64,000 nt of DNA from Limnobaculum parvum (GCF_003096015.2 NZ_CP029185.2:233501-297500); one strand, 5' to 3'; counted from the first letter of the stretch, positions 24,867 to 34,599 are shown. The notes: a model not told the origin generated them from the letters alone. Program-made: numbers and translations.

Positions 24867-25970
24867 TTATTTTCCTGAGGCCACCGGAATACAATTGCTT
24901 ACACCGCTACTTTTCAGCCGTTGTAAAGTTTTGTCTGCGGCCTCGCGATTATTATAAGGGCCAAGAATTACCCGATTCCAACCGCCGCTGGTGCTGATTC
25001 GGCTTTCAATGCCGGAAAATGCCAGATTAACCTTCACTGACTCGGCCTGATCCAAGGCTTTGAATGAACCACATTGAATAATCCAGCGTTGGTTTTGTGC
25101 CTGAGCAGCGGTTTGACTGGTGGTTTTTGGCGTTGGCTCTTGGGGTTGTGTTGACGCCGGTGGAGCCGTTTTCTTTGGTGGCGTTTGGGCTTGGTCTTGA
25201 GCTGACGCCGGTGGAGTCGTTTTCTTTGGTGGCGTTTGGGCTTGGTCTTGAGCTGACGCCGGTGGAGTCGTTTTCTTTGATGGCGTTTGGGCTTGGTCTT
25301 GAGCTTGAGCTGACGCCGGTGGAGCCGTTTTCTTTGGTGGCGTTTGGGCTTGGTCTTGAGCTTGAGCTGACGCCGGTGGAGCCGTTTTCTTTGGTGGCGT
25401 TTGGGCTTGGTCTTGAGCTTGAGTTGGCGCCGGTGGCGTCGTTTTCTTTGGTGGTGTTTGAGTTTGTGGCTGCACCTGCGGTTGAATATTGGTGGCCGCA
25501 GTATTGTTTAATGCCGGCTTAGCTCCACCATCGCGAGCAGTAGATAGACGTCCACTGGCATCAACGCCAGAAAGTTGAACCGGTGGTTTTTGCATATCAG
25601 CCTGAATTTGGTCCAGCACTCTTCGCTGTTCTGTCGTCAACGGAGCGGGAGAACTCGTTTTTGGCTGGCCTGTTGAATTAGGCGAGTTAGTAACCTGACG
25701 GTTTTCCAGCTCTTTTATGTAGCTCCAGCGCTCTTCCGGTTTTGGTGGCAAACCATTGCCCGGTTTAACCGGAGGTGTTCCTGCCGCGGATGCCGTTTCA
25801 GGCTTATGCTGGGTAATATAGTAAAGGCCTCCGCCAAACACGACCAATACGGCGAGGGCAAGCACAATCATCAGTTTGGACGTGCCACCTGATGAGCTTT
25901 TTTTCGTTCTGCTATTTTTTTTACTCCGCGTCCCCGATCGGCTACGGCTTACATAATCTCGTTGTGCCAC
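24867..25970 (-). CDS. ftsN: Cell division protein FtsN
   Basis: A 367-residue bitopic protein that triggers septal peptidoglycan synthesis through FtsA and FtsQLB. Residues 1-32 are the basic cytosolic part beginning MAQRDYVSRSRSG. A membrane helix lies at about 33-52, followed by the periplasmic helical part with EERWSYIKELENRQV, the likely essential E region. The linker, about 160-285, consists of tandem repeats built on QAQTPPKKT and PPAS. The C-terminal SPOR domain (about 292-367: QRWIIQCGSF, then VILGPYNNREAADKTLQ) binds denuded glycan at the septum. The E. coli protein is 319 residues, so the extra length is due to the repeats. Order cytR-ftsN-hslVU is conserved. Confidence 0.95.
   Translation of the reverse strand: MAQRDYVSRSRSGTRSKKNSRTKKSSSGGTSKLMIVLALAVLVVFGGGLYYITQHKPETASAAGTPPVKPGNGLPPKPEERWSYIKELENRQVTNSPNSTGQPKTSSPAPLTTEQRRVLDQIQADMQKPPVQLSGVDASGRLSTARDGGAKPALNNTAATNIQPQVQPQTQTPPKKTTPPAPTQAQDQAQTPPKKTAPPASAQAQDQAQTPPKKTAPPASAQAQDQAQTPSKKTTPPASAQDQAQTPPKKTTPPASAQDQAQTPPKKTAPPASTQPQEPTPKTTSQTAAQAQNQRWIIQCGSFKALDQAESVKVNLAFSGIESRISTSGGWNRVILGPYNNREAADKTLQRLKSSGVSNCIPVASGK
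25150..25470. repeat. In-frame tandem repeats inside ftsN
   Basis: Six copies of a unit beginning GTTTTCTTTG on the plus strand start at 25168, 25219, 25270, 25327, 25384 and 25441, with spacings of 51, 51, 57, 57 and 57 bases. All are multiples of 3, so copy-number change keeps the ftsN frame. Units encode 17 or 19 residues rich in Gln, Ala, Pro and Lys. Confidence 0.92.
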
Positions 25971-26045
25971 TATGACTTCACTACATTTGTTTTTAGAAAC
26001 AGATTAAAAGAGAACCGTTATAGTACGTAATATGTGGTACTTTGG

Positions 26046-27068
26046 CTAGTTATGTGGTTTTGCGGTACTGGCGCGAACAATCAATTCACTGTCAAGCAAG
26101 ACCGATCCACCCTTAGTTCCGCTGCCCTGTAGTAGCTCGAGCAGCATCAGTACTGCCTGCTGGCCGATTTTATACCTAGGCTGTGCAACCGTGGTTAATG
26201 GCGGATCGACGTATTGTGCCAGAGCAATATCATCAAATCCAACAATTGACAGCTGTTCTGGAACGTGGATACCCATCTTTTTTGCCTGAGAAATGGCACC
26301 AATTGCCACTATGTCACTGTGGCAGAATATAGCGCTGGGTGGCTGAGGTAATGCCATTAGCTGAGAGAGTGCATCAGCTCCAGCTTCAAAGCTTAAAGAG
26401 CCAGAAGTGATATAACACTTTTCTACCGCAATTCCACCTCGTTGTAATGCCTGAACATAGCCCTGCCGACGATAGTGGCTAAGGTGTAAATGGTCTGGAC
26501 CAGAAATACAGGCAATACGACGATGCCCCAACCGTTGCAAATAGTACACAGCATTAAAGGCAGCCGTCAGATTATCAATATGGATGGTGGGTAATTTTAG
26601 CTCCGGCAAATATTCATTGGCCATCACCATGGGGGGGAATGGGTGGTTGGTTTCATCATGCCTTTCAAACGGAAAGTTGGCTCCCAGCAAAATAACGCCG
26701 TTAACCTGCTGCAATATTGTTGATAGTGAAATCGTCTCAAGAGGTTGCTGGCGATTATCCAGAAACAGAACAATATAGCCATATTCAGCCGCAGTCTGCT
26801 GAATACCTTGCATGACATCGGTAAAGAATGGGTCAGTGATGTCCAGCGCCATGGCCAGTAGTATTTTAGACTCTCCCTGTTTTTGGTTTTTGCCCAGCAT
26901 ATAAGGAATATAGCCGGTTTGCTTAATGGCTTTTTCTATTCTGTCTCGGGTTTTATAGGAGACTTTTTCTGGCATCATCAGTGCTCTGGAGACGGTAGCC
27001 GTTGATACGCCAGCTAGGTCAGCGACATCTTTCATCGTCACCTGGGCTGGGTTTTTATTCTGTTCCAA
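26046..27068 (-). CDS. cytR: Transcriptional regulator CytR (LacI family)
   Basis: A 340-residue LacI/GalR-family repressor. The helix-turn-helix is at about residues 11-35 (TMKDVADLAGVSTATVSRAL), followed by the hinge helix. The rest is a periplasmic-binding-protein-like sensor with AMALDITDPFFTDVMQGI and VGFDDIALAQYVDPPLTTV. CytR binds cytidine and, together with CRP, represses nucleoside uptake and catabolism genes. Identity rests on strong resemblance to E. coli CytR and on the conserved order priA-cytR-ftsN. The ribosome site before MEQNKNPAQ (AGGAGGATCC area) is good. Related PurR-like repressors are less likely because of the context. Confidence 0.94.
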   Translation of the reverse strand: MEQNKNPAQVTMKDVADLAGVSTATVSRALMMPEKVSYKTRDRIEKAIKQTGYIPYMLGKNQKQGESKILLAMALDITDPFFTDVMQGIQQTAAEYGYIVLFLDNRQQPLETISLSTILQQVNGVILLGANFPFERHDETNHPFPPMVMANEYLPELKLPTIHIDNLTAAFNAVYYLQRLGHRRIACISGPDHLHLSHYRRQGYVQALQRGGIAVEKCYITSGSLSFEAGADALSQLMALPQPPSAIFCHSDIVAIGAISQAKKMGIHVPEQLSIVGFDDIALAQYVDPPLTTVAQPRYKIGQQAVLMLLELLQGSGTKGGSVLLDSELIVRASTAKPHN

Positions 27069-27349
27069 AGAGGGGATCCTCCTAATGGCAATATATTCTA
27101 TGCATATATAGGATATAGCCTATTATTTTCCCTGATATTTATTCTTTCATTGTTCAGGGGGAATATTGCATGATGTGCTGTAGCATGCTCCTACTTAAAC
27201 GCAGGCCAATGGTCTGTAGTCAATCTGGCTGTCTTATTATGAATAAATAGTTTGGATGCATTATTTCTAGCAACAGTTTTATGCTATTCCGCTATTGAAT
27301 TGTATGCTGTGAATCAACTTTTTAGAGCCAGTTCTCAATAAAGCGATCT

Positions 27350-29545
27350 TTAACCCTCGATTGGATCCACATCGAGCGTCCATTTCACTTTTTTAGCCTG
27401 TGGCATCGTGGTCATTTGTAACCTCAGGGCGTGCAGAATTTGCTGTAAACGTCCGCGAGATGGGTGTTGAATAAGCAACTGCCAGCGGAAACGACCGCCG
27501 CGTTTGGCTTGCAAGGCAGGGACTGGGCCAAGGATCCACAGCGAGCTATCACTGGCTCTGACGTTTTCCAGTTTTTCTTTTAGTTGTTGTAAAAACGGCG
27601 ATGCCTGTTGATTATCATGGTCTTCGGCACGAAATAGGGCATGAAAGGTAAATGGTGGCAGGAAGACGCTTTTACGCTCTTCAATCGCCTGTTTAGCAAA
27701 GGCATCATAGCCTTGATGCAACAGGGTTTGTAACAGAGGGTGTTCCGGATGGTGGGTTTGCAGTAATACCTCGCCTTGCTTACCGGCACGGCCTGCGCGA
27801 CCAGAAACTTGAGTATACAACTGTGCAAAACGTTCAGCTGCGCGGAAATCGGCGGAGAACAACGCGCCATCCACATCAATCAGGCCGACCAGCGTAACAT
27901 CTGGAAAATGATGGCCTTTTGCCAGCATTTGTGTACCAATCAGAATACGAGCACCACCCAGATGGATATCGGCAAGATGCTGCTCCAGAGAGCCTTTACG
28001 GCTGGTGGTGTCGCGATCGACACGGGTAATTGGTGTATCTGGAAACAGGCGTGCGAGCTCATTATCTAACTGTTCTGTTCCCACACCGACCGGTACCAAA
28101 TGGGTTGAACCACATTTAGGGCACTGATAGGGAACGGGACGTTGGCTGTCGCAATGGTGGCAGCGCAACATACGCTGATTCTGATGCAGTGTGTAATAAC
28201 GTTCACAGCGGCTACATTCTGCTATCCAGCCGCATTCGTGACACAACAGTGCTGGGGCATAGCCTCGCCGGTTAAGAAACAGAATGACCTGATTATTCGC
28301 CTGCAAATGCTCCTTCATCCGTTTGAGCATAGCGGGAGCCAGCCCGGCAGTTAGAGGTTGGCCTTTCAGGTCGAGAATATATTGGGTTGCCGGTTTGGCA
28401 TGGCCTGCTCGCAAAGTGAGACGCAAATGGTGATATTTACCGCTTTGGGCGTTATGCAGGCTTTCGATCGCCGGGGTTGCCGATCCCAGAATCACAGGGA
28501 TGTTCTCTTCACGGGCATGAAGAATGGCTAAATCGCGGGCATGGTAGCGCCACCCTTCCTGTTGCTTGTAGGAACTGTCGTGTTCTTCATCGATGACGAT
28601 AACGCCCAGATGTTTAAACGGTGTAAACAGCGCTGAGCGAGTGCCAATAACGATGGCAGTTTCTCCTCGCTGTGCCCGTAACCAAACCGCAAGGCGCTCA
28701 CTGTCATTTAGGCCAGAGTGAACAACGTCGACCGGTGCGCTAAAACGCTCACGAAAGCGGGCGATGGTTTGAGGTGTTAAACCAATTTCAGGGACTAAAA
28801 CCAGCGCCTGTCGCCCTTCAGACAGAATATTTTCCAGTACGCTAAGGTAGACTTCCGTTTTACCGGAACCGGTAATCCCTTCCAGCAGCCAGACGCCGAA
28901 CTGCTTGTCATCGCTACGAATAGCGCCAATAGCGGTTGCCTGTTCGGTATTCAGCCTGAGGCGTTCACCATTAACTTGGAAATCGTCTTGCCAGCGAGTG
29001 GCGGCAGGATAGAGTGCTTCTAGCTGAGCTAATCCTTTGTTTTTCAGTGCTTGAAAAGCGGCTTCGTTTAAATCCTGCGTGCTAATTTGGTGGCGATAAA
29101 TATTGGCTTTACGCAGCGCTGCCAGCGCCTGTTGCTGTTTTGGTGCTCGTTTTAATGTAACCGGATCGGTTACTTTTCCCTCTTCAGTGAGCTGCCACTG
29201 CCAGATAGGCGGCTCCTGAGCGGGTTTTCCCTGACGCAGTAAAACCGGTAGAGCATGGAATAGCACCTCCCCTAACGGGAACTGATAATAGCTGGCGGCC
29301 CAAAATAGCGTTTTCCATAAAGATGGAGTAAACAGTGATTGGTCATCGATCAGGTGATTAATCGTTTTTAACTGAGAGAGTGGAAATTCGCTTTGTTCGC
29401 TGGTGCCGACAATAATACCGATGGCTTCCCGCTTGCCAAACGGCACGCTGACTCTGGCTCCGATAATCGCCTGTTCTCCCGGTGGCAGGAGATAATCAAA
29501 CGAACGGTCCAGCGGCACCGGTAAAACGACATTCACAACGCTCAT
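27350..29545 (-). CDS. priA: Primosomal protein N', replication restart helicase PriA
   Basis: A 731-residue superfamily 2 helicase that recognises stalled forks and reloads DnaB through PriB and DnaT. The N-terminal DNA-binding domain begins MSVVNVVLPVPLDRSFDYLLP. Walker A GITGSGKTEVYL (about 225), the DEEH box VIVIDEEHDSSYKQQ (about 320), and a zinc-binding cysteine cluster (CHECGWIAEC, CERYY, CHHCD, CPKCG, about 438-486) are all present. Length equals E. coli PriA (732). It is transcribed divergently from rpmE. The gene is intact. Confidence 0.97.
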   Translation of the reverse strand: MSVVNVVLPVPLDRSFDYLLPPGEQAIIGARVSVPFGKREAIGIIVGTSEQSEFPLSQLKTINHLIDDQSLFTPSLWKTLFWAASYYQFPLGEVLFHALPVLLRQGKPAQEPPIWQWQLTEEGKVTDPVTLKRAPKQQQALAALRKANIYRHQISTQDLNEAAFQALKNKGLAQLEALYPAATRWQDDFQVNGERLRLNTEQATAIGAIRSDDKQFGVWLLEGITGSGKTEVYLSVLENILSEGRQALVLVPEIGLTPQTIARFRERFSAPVDVVHSGLNDSERLAVWLRAQRGETAIVIGTRSALFTPFKHLGVIVIDEEHDSSYKQQEGWRYHARDLAILHAREENIPVILGSATPAIESLHNAQSGKYHHLRLTLRAGHAKPATQYILDLKGQPLTAGLAPAMLKRMKEHLQANNQVILFLNRRGYAPALLCHECGWIAECSRCERYYTLHQNQRMLRCHHCDSQRPVPYQCPKCGSTHLVPVGVGTEQLDNELARLFPDTPITRVDRDTTSRKGSLEQHLADIHLGGARILIGTQMLAKGHHFPDVTLVGLIDVDGALFSADFRAAERFAQLYTQVSGRAGRAGKQGEVLLQTHHPEHPLLQTLLHQGYDAFAKQAIEERKSVFLPPFTFHALFRAEDHDNQQASPFLQQLKEKLENVRASDSSLWILGPVPALQAKRGGRFRWQLLIQHPSRGRLQQILHALRLQMTTMPQAKKVKWTLDVDPIEG

Positions 29546-29670
29546 TATGCAGGGAGTCCAAATCTCAGTTTATGGGCTTTTGGTAAACCAAAATAACCAA
29601 AGCGGAATTAAAACCTTATGGGATGCAGCAGCATACCACAGGCAGCAGAGTGTGATGAAGAGTTGGTCGC

Positions 29671-29699
29671 TTGCGTGGTTAATATTAGATCTGTATAAT
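29671..29699 (+). promoter_or_regulatory. Predicted rpmE promoter
   Basis: TTGCGT (29671-29676), 17 bases, then a perfect TATAAT (29694-29699). It leaves a leader of roughly 130 bases before rpmE, long enough for the autogenous L31 control reported for enterobacterial rpmE. Confidence 0.75.
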
Positions 29700-29836
29700 G
29701 CGCAGCCTTTGGTTCAGTACTTAAATTTCAGCAATCAAATTTCAGTGCATGAATCAAACTACTCAACTATTTTTTTACTTCGTGTGGTGTGCGGCAATAA
29801 TGACTGTATAGCGACACGACATTAGAGAGGTTTATC

Positions 29837-30052
29837 ATGAGAGAAGGTATCCACCCAGAATACAAAGCGATTACTGCAACTTGTTCTTGCGGTAACGTTA
29901 TCAAAACTCACTCAACAGTGGGTCGCGATCTTAACCTGGACGTATGTGGCGAATGCCACCCGTTCTATACTGGTAAGCAGCGTGATGTTGCTACCGGTGG
30001 TCGTGTAGACCGTTTCAACAAGCGTTTCAACATGCTTGGCGGCGCTAAGTAA
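29837..30052 (+). CDS. rpmE: Ribosomal protein L31 (zinc form)
   Basis: A 71-residue large-subunit protein of the zinc-binding C+ type. Cysteines in CSCGN (16 and 18) and CGEC (37 and 40) form the metal site. The end DVATGGRVDRFNKRF is the family signature. The ribosome site GAGAGG lies just before the ATG. L31 forms part of the bridge between the subunits. The zinc form can be replaced by a paralogue under zinc limitation, but no such gene is in this window. It is divergent from priA and followed by a strong terminator. Confidence 0.97.
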   Translation: MREGIHPEYKAITATCSCGNVIKTHSTVGRDLNLDVCGECHPFYTGKQRDVATGGRVDRFNKRFNMLGGAK

Positions 30053-30069
30053 TTTTACTGAGCTGCATG

Positions 30070-30095
30070 AAAAAGGCGCCTTGAGCGCCTTTTTT
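30070..30095 (+). terminator. Intrinsic terminator of rpmE
   Basis: AAAAAGGCGC (30070-30079) pairs with GCGCCTTTTT (30085-30094), loop of 5 bases, then further T. It lies 17 bases after the stop. Confidence 0.92.
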
Positions 30096-30257
30096 GTATC
30101 TGAATATTCTGCTTTTCTGTTTACCATGGCAGCTTGAATTATTGCTGTTGGTAATACCTACCCAGTAAACAATATCCATTACCCTGATAGCGCGGGTAAT
30201 TAATCATCTTCAATCGTTAGCGATCGTTTTGTTCAAGCAACAAGCCAATAGCAGGAA

Positions 30258-30575
30258 TTAATATTCCCAACTGTCGGGATCGATACCTTTTTCACGCATC
30301 AATATTTTTGCGGCCTCCGGAATTTCATCGCTGCGTTCTTTACGTAAATCTTCGTCATTAGGCAAAGGTTGCCCGGTAAACGCATGAAGAAATGCTTCAC
30401 AAAGTAATTCGCTATTGGTGGCATGTCTCAAGTTATTAATCTGACGGCGGGTACGCTCATCCGTTAGTATTTTTAGGACTTTCAACGGAATGGATACCGT
30501 GATCTTCTTGACCTGCTCGCTCTTTTTGCCATGTTCAGCATAGGGGCTGACATATTCGCCGTTCCACTCAGCCAT
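30258..30575 (-). CDS. metJ: Methionine repressor MetJ
   Basis: A 105-residue ribbon-helix-helix repressor that uses S-adenosylmethionine as corepressor and binds tandem 8-bp met boxes. The beta-ribbon KKITVSIPLKVLKILTDERT (about 23-42) and the following RRQINNLRHATNSELLCEAF helix region are nearly identical to E. coli MetJ, and length is the same. It is divergent from metBL. The operator array at 30738-30777 lies nearer metB, so MetJ controls metBL and probably itself from this shared region. Confidence 0.97.
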   Translation of the reverse strand: MAEWNGEYVSPYAEHGKKSEQVKKITVSIPLKVLKILTDERTRRQINNLRHATNSELLCEAFLHAFTGQPLPNDEDLRKERSDEIPEAAKILMREKGIDPDSWEY

Positions 30576-30737
30576 GGGGCACCTTAATCAATAGAAAGCT
30601 GAAACTTTAAAGTTGGTCCATTGTGAACTAACTTTACCTGCTCATGAGTTGGCCTCTGGCATGGCTCATGAGTGCATTAAAAGATTATATCATGACAATT
30701 TTAACGGATATTTTGCGATTCCTCAATCTACACGGCA

Positions 30738-30777
30738 AGAAGTTTAGATGTCCAGATGTATTGACGTCCATAATCTA
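30738..30777. promoter_or_regulatory. MetJ operator array (met boxes) of metB
   Basis: Successive 8-mers AGAAGTTT, AGATGTCC, AGATGTAT, TGACGTCC and ATAATCTA run in phase from 30738. Compared with the met box AGACGTCT they match 5, 6, 5, 6 and 3 positions. MetJ binds such arrays cooperatively, one dimer per box. The array lies 50 bases before the metB start. Confidence 0.88.
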
Positions 30778-30827
30778 AAGCATTATCTTATCAATCATAC
30801 TTTATGGTTTTTTCCCGGAGTGATTCA

Positions 30828-31988
30828 GTGAAACGCAAACAGGCAACTATTGCAGTGCGGGGTGGGCTCAATTCAGATGAGCAGTATGGCTGTGTTGTTC
30901 CCCCGATTCATCTTTCCAGTACCTATAATTTTATCGATTTTAATCAGCCTCGGGCACATGATTACTCTCGCCGCGGCAACCCAACTCGTGATGTGGTTCA
31001 GTCAGCGCTGGCGGAGTTGGAAGGTGGGAGCCGTGCGATATTGACGGGTAGCGGTATGTCAGCGATTCACTTGGTGTGTACGGCATTGTTAACACCGGAT
31101 GACTTACTGATTGCGCCACATGATTGCTACGGCGGCAGCTATCGTTTGTTTGATAGTCAAGCGCGTCGGGGTGCCTATCGAGTACTGTTTGTGGATCAGG
31201 GGGATGAACAGGCGCTGGAAGCCGCTCTGGCGCAAAAGCCTAAGCTGGTGTTAATTGAATCACCGAGTAATCCGCTGTTGCGGGTTGTGGATATCGCTAA
31301 AGTTTGTCAGGCCGCGCATCAAGCCGGGGCGCTGGCAGTAGTGGACAATACGTTCCTTAGCCCTATTTTACAGCAGCCTATTGCGCTGGGCGCTGATATT
31401 GTCCTGCACTCCTGTACTAAATATTTAAATGGTCATTCTGATGTGGTGGCTGGTGTGGTCATCTGTAAAGATGAAGCATTGGGGGTCGATCTGGCTTGGT
31501 GGGCCAATAATATTGGCGTTACCGGCGCGGCCTTTGACAGTTATCTGTTATTACGTGGACTGCGTACGTTAGGTCCGCGCATGAAACAGCAGCAGCAAAA
31601 TGCACAGGCGGTGATCGCTTATTTACAGCAACAACCTCAGGTAAAAACGTTGTATCATCCTTCCTTGCCAGAGAATCCGGGTTATGAAATTGCCCGTAAG
31701 CAGCAGTCGGGTTTTGGTGCGATGTTAAGTTTTGAATTTGACGGTGATGAACAGGCGATGCGGCAGTTCCTTGCTGCGTTGGAACTGTTTACACTGGCAG
31801 AATCGTTAGGTGGCGTTGAAAGTTTAATTTCTCATGCGGCGACTATGACGCATGCGGGGATGGCAGCCGAAGCGCGTAAAGCTGCGGGAATATCAGACAG
31901 GTTGTTGCGTATTTCTGTTGGAATTGAAGATAGCGAAGATTTAATTGCCGATCTGGAGCAGGCTTTCCAGGCATCAGCGAAGAGGTAA
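30828..31988 (+). CDS. metB: Cystathionine gamma-synthase
   Basis: A PLP enzyme joining O-succinylhomoserine and cysteine to give cystathionine in methionine synthesis. I chose the GTG at 30828 (V/M-KRKQATIAVRGGLN), which has GGAG 8 bases upstream and gives 386 residues, exactly the E. coli length. An ATG frame start at 30804 would add 8 unsupported residues. Motifs are YSRRGNPTRD, the PLP-lysine region HSCTKYLNGHSDV, and SLGGVESLISHAATMTH. It is translationally close to metL (2 bases between them) and lies behind the MetJ operator array. Confidence 0.97.
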   Translation: MKRKQATIAVRGGLNSDEQYGCVVPPIHLSSTYNFIDFNQPRAHDYSRRGNPTRDVVQSALAELEGGSRAILTGSGMSAIHLVCTALLTPDDLLIAPHDCYGGSYRLFDSQARRGAYRVLFVDQGDEQALEAALAQKPKLVLIESPSNPLLRVVDIAKVCQAAHQAGALAVVDNTFLSPILQQPIALGADIVLHSCTKYLNGHSDVVAGVVICKDEALGVDLAWWANNIGVTGAAFDSYLLLRGLRTLGPRMKQQQQNAQAVIAYLQQQPQVKTLYHPSLPENPGYEIARKQQSGFGAMLSFEFDGDEQAMRQFLAALELFTLAESLGGVESLISHAATMTHAGMAAEARKAAGISDRLLRISVGIEDSEDLIADLEQAFQASAKR

Positions 31989-31990
31989 GT

Positions 31991-34426
31991 ATGACTACAT
32001 TAGGAGCTTCCGGGCTTCCTGCAAATCGTCAGTTGCATAAGTTTGGCGGAAGTAGCCTGGCAGACAGCAAATGCTATCTGCGAGTGGCAGGGATAATGGC
32101 AGAATACAGCCGCGAAGGGGACATGATGGTCGTGTCCGCCGCGGGCAGTACCACCAATCAACTGATTAAATGGCTACAGCTTAGCCAGACCGATCGCATC
32201 GCCTCTCATCAAGTTCAGCAAGAGTTGCGCCGTTACCAGAGTGAGCTGATTAACGGTCTGTTACCGGAACAGCAATCCACTGAACTGGTTGAAGCCTTTA
32301 TTCGCGACCTTGAACGATTAGCCGCCTTGCTGGATGGTGTGATGTCCGATGCGGTATATGCCGAGGTGGTTGGTCATGGTGAAATCTGGTCGGCACGTTT
32401 GATGGCGGCGTTATTGAACCAGCAATGTATGGCGGCAGAGTGGTTAGATGCCCGTGATTTTCTGCGGGCAGAACGTTCTGCTCAGCCACAGGTAGACGAA
32501 GGTCGTTCTTACCCTCTGTTACAGCAGTTACTTATCCAACATCCGAATAAGCGTTTGGTCGTCACCGGCTTTATTTCCCGTAACGAAGCGGGAGAAACGG
32601 TATTACTGGGGCGTAACGGCAGTGACTATTCGGCTACTCAGATTGGTGCATTAGCCGGTGTGGTCAGAGTGACTATCTGGAGCGACGTGGCTGGGGTATA
32701 TAGCGCCGATCCGCGTAAAGTGAAAGATGCCTGTTTGTTACCGCTGCTGCGTTTAGATGAAGCCAGCGAACTGGCGCGTCTGGCGGCTCCGGTACTGCAT
32801 GCCCGTACCCTACAGCCGGTGTCCGGCAGCGATATTGACCTTCAATTGCGTTGTAGTTATCAGCCAGAGCAGGGCTCTACCCGTATTGAACGCGTTCTGG
32901 CATCCGGTACCGGTGCCAGAATCGTTACCAGTCATGATGATGTTTGTCTGATTGAATTACAGGTTGAAGCCCAGCATGATTTCTCTCAAATACAGAAAGA
33001 AGTGGAACGTATTCTGAATCGTGTTCAGGTCAAGCCACTGGCAACCGGCGTTCACTACGACCGTAACCTGCTTCAACTGTGTTATACCGCTGAAGTCGTA
33101 AACAGTGTACTGCAAATTCTGGATGACGCCAGACTACCTGGTCGTCTGCAACTGCGGGAAGGGCTGGCATTAGTGGCATTAGTCGGTGCGGGTGTATGTA
33201 AGAATCCGCTGCATAGCCATCGTTTCTATCAGCAACTTAAAGATCAGCCGGTGGAATTTATCTGGCACGCAGAAGACGATATTAGTTTAGTGGCAGTGCT
33301 GCGCGTTGGGCCAACTGAGCATCTGATTCAAGGGCTGCATGCTAGCCTGTTCCGGGCGGAAAAGTGCATTGGCTTGGTGCTGTGCGGTAAAGGTAATATA
33401 GGTTCCCGTTGGTTAGAGCTGTTTGCCCGTGAACAAAAGAATATTTCGGCCCGAACCGGATTTGAATTTATTCTGGCTGGCGTTGTTGATAGTAGCCGTA
33501 GTGTACTCGATTATCAGGGGCTGGATGCCAGTAGAGTATTGGCATTTTTTAATGATGAAGCCCAAACCTTGGATGACAATTCGTTAGTCAGTTGGATGCG
33601 TGACCATCCGTTTGACGATCTGGTGATTCTCGATATTACTGCCAGCGAGGAGTTGGCCGGGAAGTATCTGGACTTTGCCAGCTATGGATTCCATGTCATT
33701 AGCGCGAATAAACTGGCCGGAGCGTCATCAGGAAATGAATACCGTCAGATTCGGGACGCATTCGCTAAAACCGGTCGCCACTGGCTGTATAACGCCACCG
33801 TAGGGGCCGGATTACCCATTAATTATACGGTGAGAGATTTACGCGACAGCGGCGATACCATTCTCTCTCTGAGCGGGATTTTCTCCGGTACGCTCTCTTG
33901 GTTATTCTTACAGTTTGACGGCACTATTCCATTTTCTGAGCTGGTGGAACAGGCATGGCAACAAGGGCTGACGGAGCCGGATCCTCGCGTTGATCTCTCC
34001 GGTCAGGATGTCATGCGTAAATTGGTGATTCTGGCGCGTGAAGCGGGCTATGACATTGAACCGGATCAGGTTCGGGTTGAATCGCTGGTAGCCGAAGGCG
34101 CTGAAAAAGGCTCCGTTGATAACTTCTTTGAGAATGCTGATGCGTTAAACCACCAAATGCTGGAGCGCTTAGAAGCCGCCCGAGAGATGGGGCTGGTTCT
34201 ACGCTATGTGGCGCGCTATGACGCTAATGGTAAAGCTCGGGTTGGTGTCGAAGCGGTAAGGGACGATCACCCGCTGGCTTCGCTGCTGCCCTGCGATAAC
34301 CTGTTCGCCATTGAAAGCCGCTGGTACCGAGATAATCCACTCATTATCCGCGGGCCGGGAGCTGGGCGAGATGTTACCGCTGGAGCAATCCAATCTGACC
34401 TGAACAGATTGGCGAAATTGCTGTGA
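31991..34426 (+). CDS. metL: Bifunctional aspartokinase II / homoserine dehydrogenase II
   Basis: An 811-residue fusion enzyme catalysing the first and third steps of the aspartate branch to methionine. The N-terminal aspartokinase starts with HKFGGSSLADSKCY (about 17) and includes VVSAAGSTTNQLI and LGRNGSDYSATQIGAL. A degenerate ACT-like linker follows. The C-terminal dehydrogenase (about 455-811) starts with the nucleotide-binding LVLCGKGNIGSRWLELF, then VISANKLAGASSGNEY and the homoserine-binding GIFSGTLSWLF. Length agrees with E. coli MetL (810). It begins 2 bases after metB with GAGG upstream, so metBL is one MetJ-controlled operon. Confidence 0.97.
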   Translation: MTTLGASGLPANRQLHKFGGSSLADSKCYLRVAGIMAEYSREGDMMVVSAAGSTTNQLIKWLQLSQTDRIASHQVQQELRRYQSELINGLLPEQQSTELVEAFIRDLERLAALLDGVMSDAVYAEVVGHGEIWSARLMAALLNQQCMAAEWLDARDFLRAERSAQPQVDEGRSYPLLQQLLIQHPNKRLVVTGFISRNEAGETVLLGRNGSDYSATQIGALAGVVRVTIWSDVAGVYSADPRKVKDACLLPLLRLDEASELARLAAPVLHARTLQPVSGSDIDLQLRCSYQPEQGSTRIERVLASGTGARIVTSHDDVCLIELQVEAQHDFSQIQKEVERILNRVQVKPLATGVHYDRNLLQLCYTAEVVNSVLQILDDARLPGRLQLREGLALVALVGAGVCKNPLHSHRFYQQLKDQPVEFIWHAEDDISLVAVLRVGPTEHLIQGLHASLFRAEKCIGLVLCGKGNIGSRWLELFAREQKNISARTGFEFILAGVVDSSRSVLDYQGLDASRVLAFFNDEAQTLDDNSLVSWMRDHPFDDLVILDITASEELAGKYLDFASYGFHVISANKLAGASSGNEYRQIRDAFAKTGRHWLYNATVGAGLPINYTVRDLRDSGDTILSLSGIFSGTLSWLFLQFDGTIPFSELVEQAWQQGLTEPDPRVDLSGQDVMRKLVILAREAGYDIEPDQVRVESLVAEGAEKGSVDNFFENADALNHQMLERLEAAREMGLVLRYVARYDANGKARVGVEAVRDDHPLASLLPCDNLFAIESRWYRDNPLIIRGPGAGRDVTAGAIQSDLNRLAKLL

Positions 34427-34599
34427 TGTATTGCTGATTGAGCTATAAGTGGTTTTAAAAAGCTCATCGGAGGGCGAGATTTCCGTTGGGGTCGACTTGG
34501 CGCAAGCGCTGGCCTGAAGGGTGAAATACCATAAGGTGTTTCATAACGGCCCGTAGGGAATCTAGGCCTGATGTTCTCAGAACTCAAGTACAGATGTCC

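Noticed and set aside
25150..25470. CRISPR-like regular repeats
   Set aside because: Units are contiguous coding repeats without unique spacers, and are in frame with ftsN.
25097..25522. Plus-strand repetitive ORF opposite ftsN
   Set aside because: It is the antisense of the FtsN linker repeats; ftsN is certain and the ORF has no start signals.
29547..29825. 92-codon frame in the rpmE leader
   Set aside because: It covers the rpmE promoter and leader and has no domain or ribosome site.
34267..34587. 106-codon minus-strand frame overlapping the metL end
   Set aside because: It overlaps metL antisense, and its unique part falls in a structured non-coding block; there is no ribosome site.
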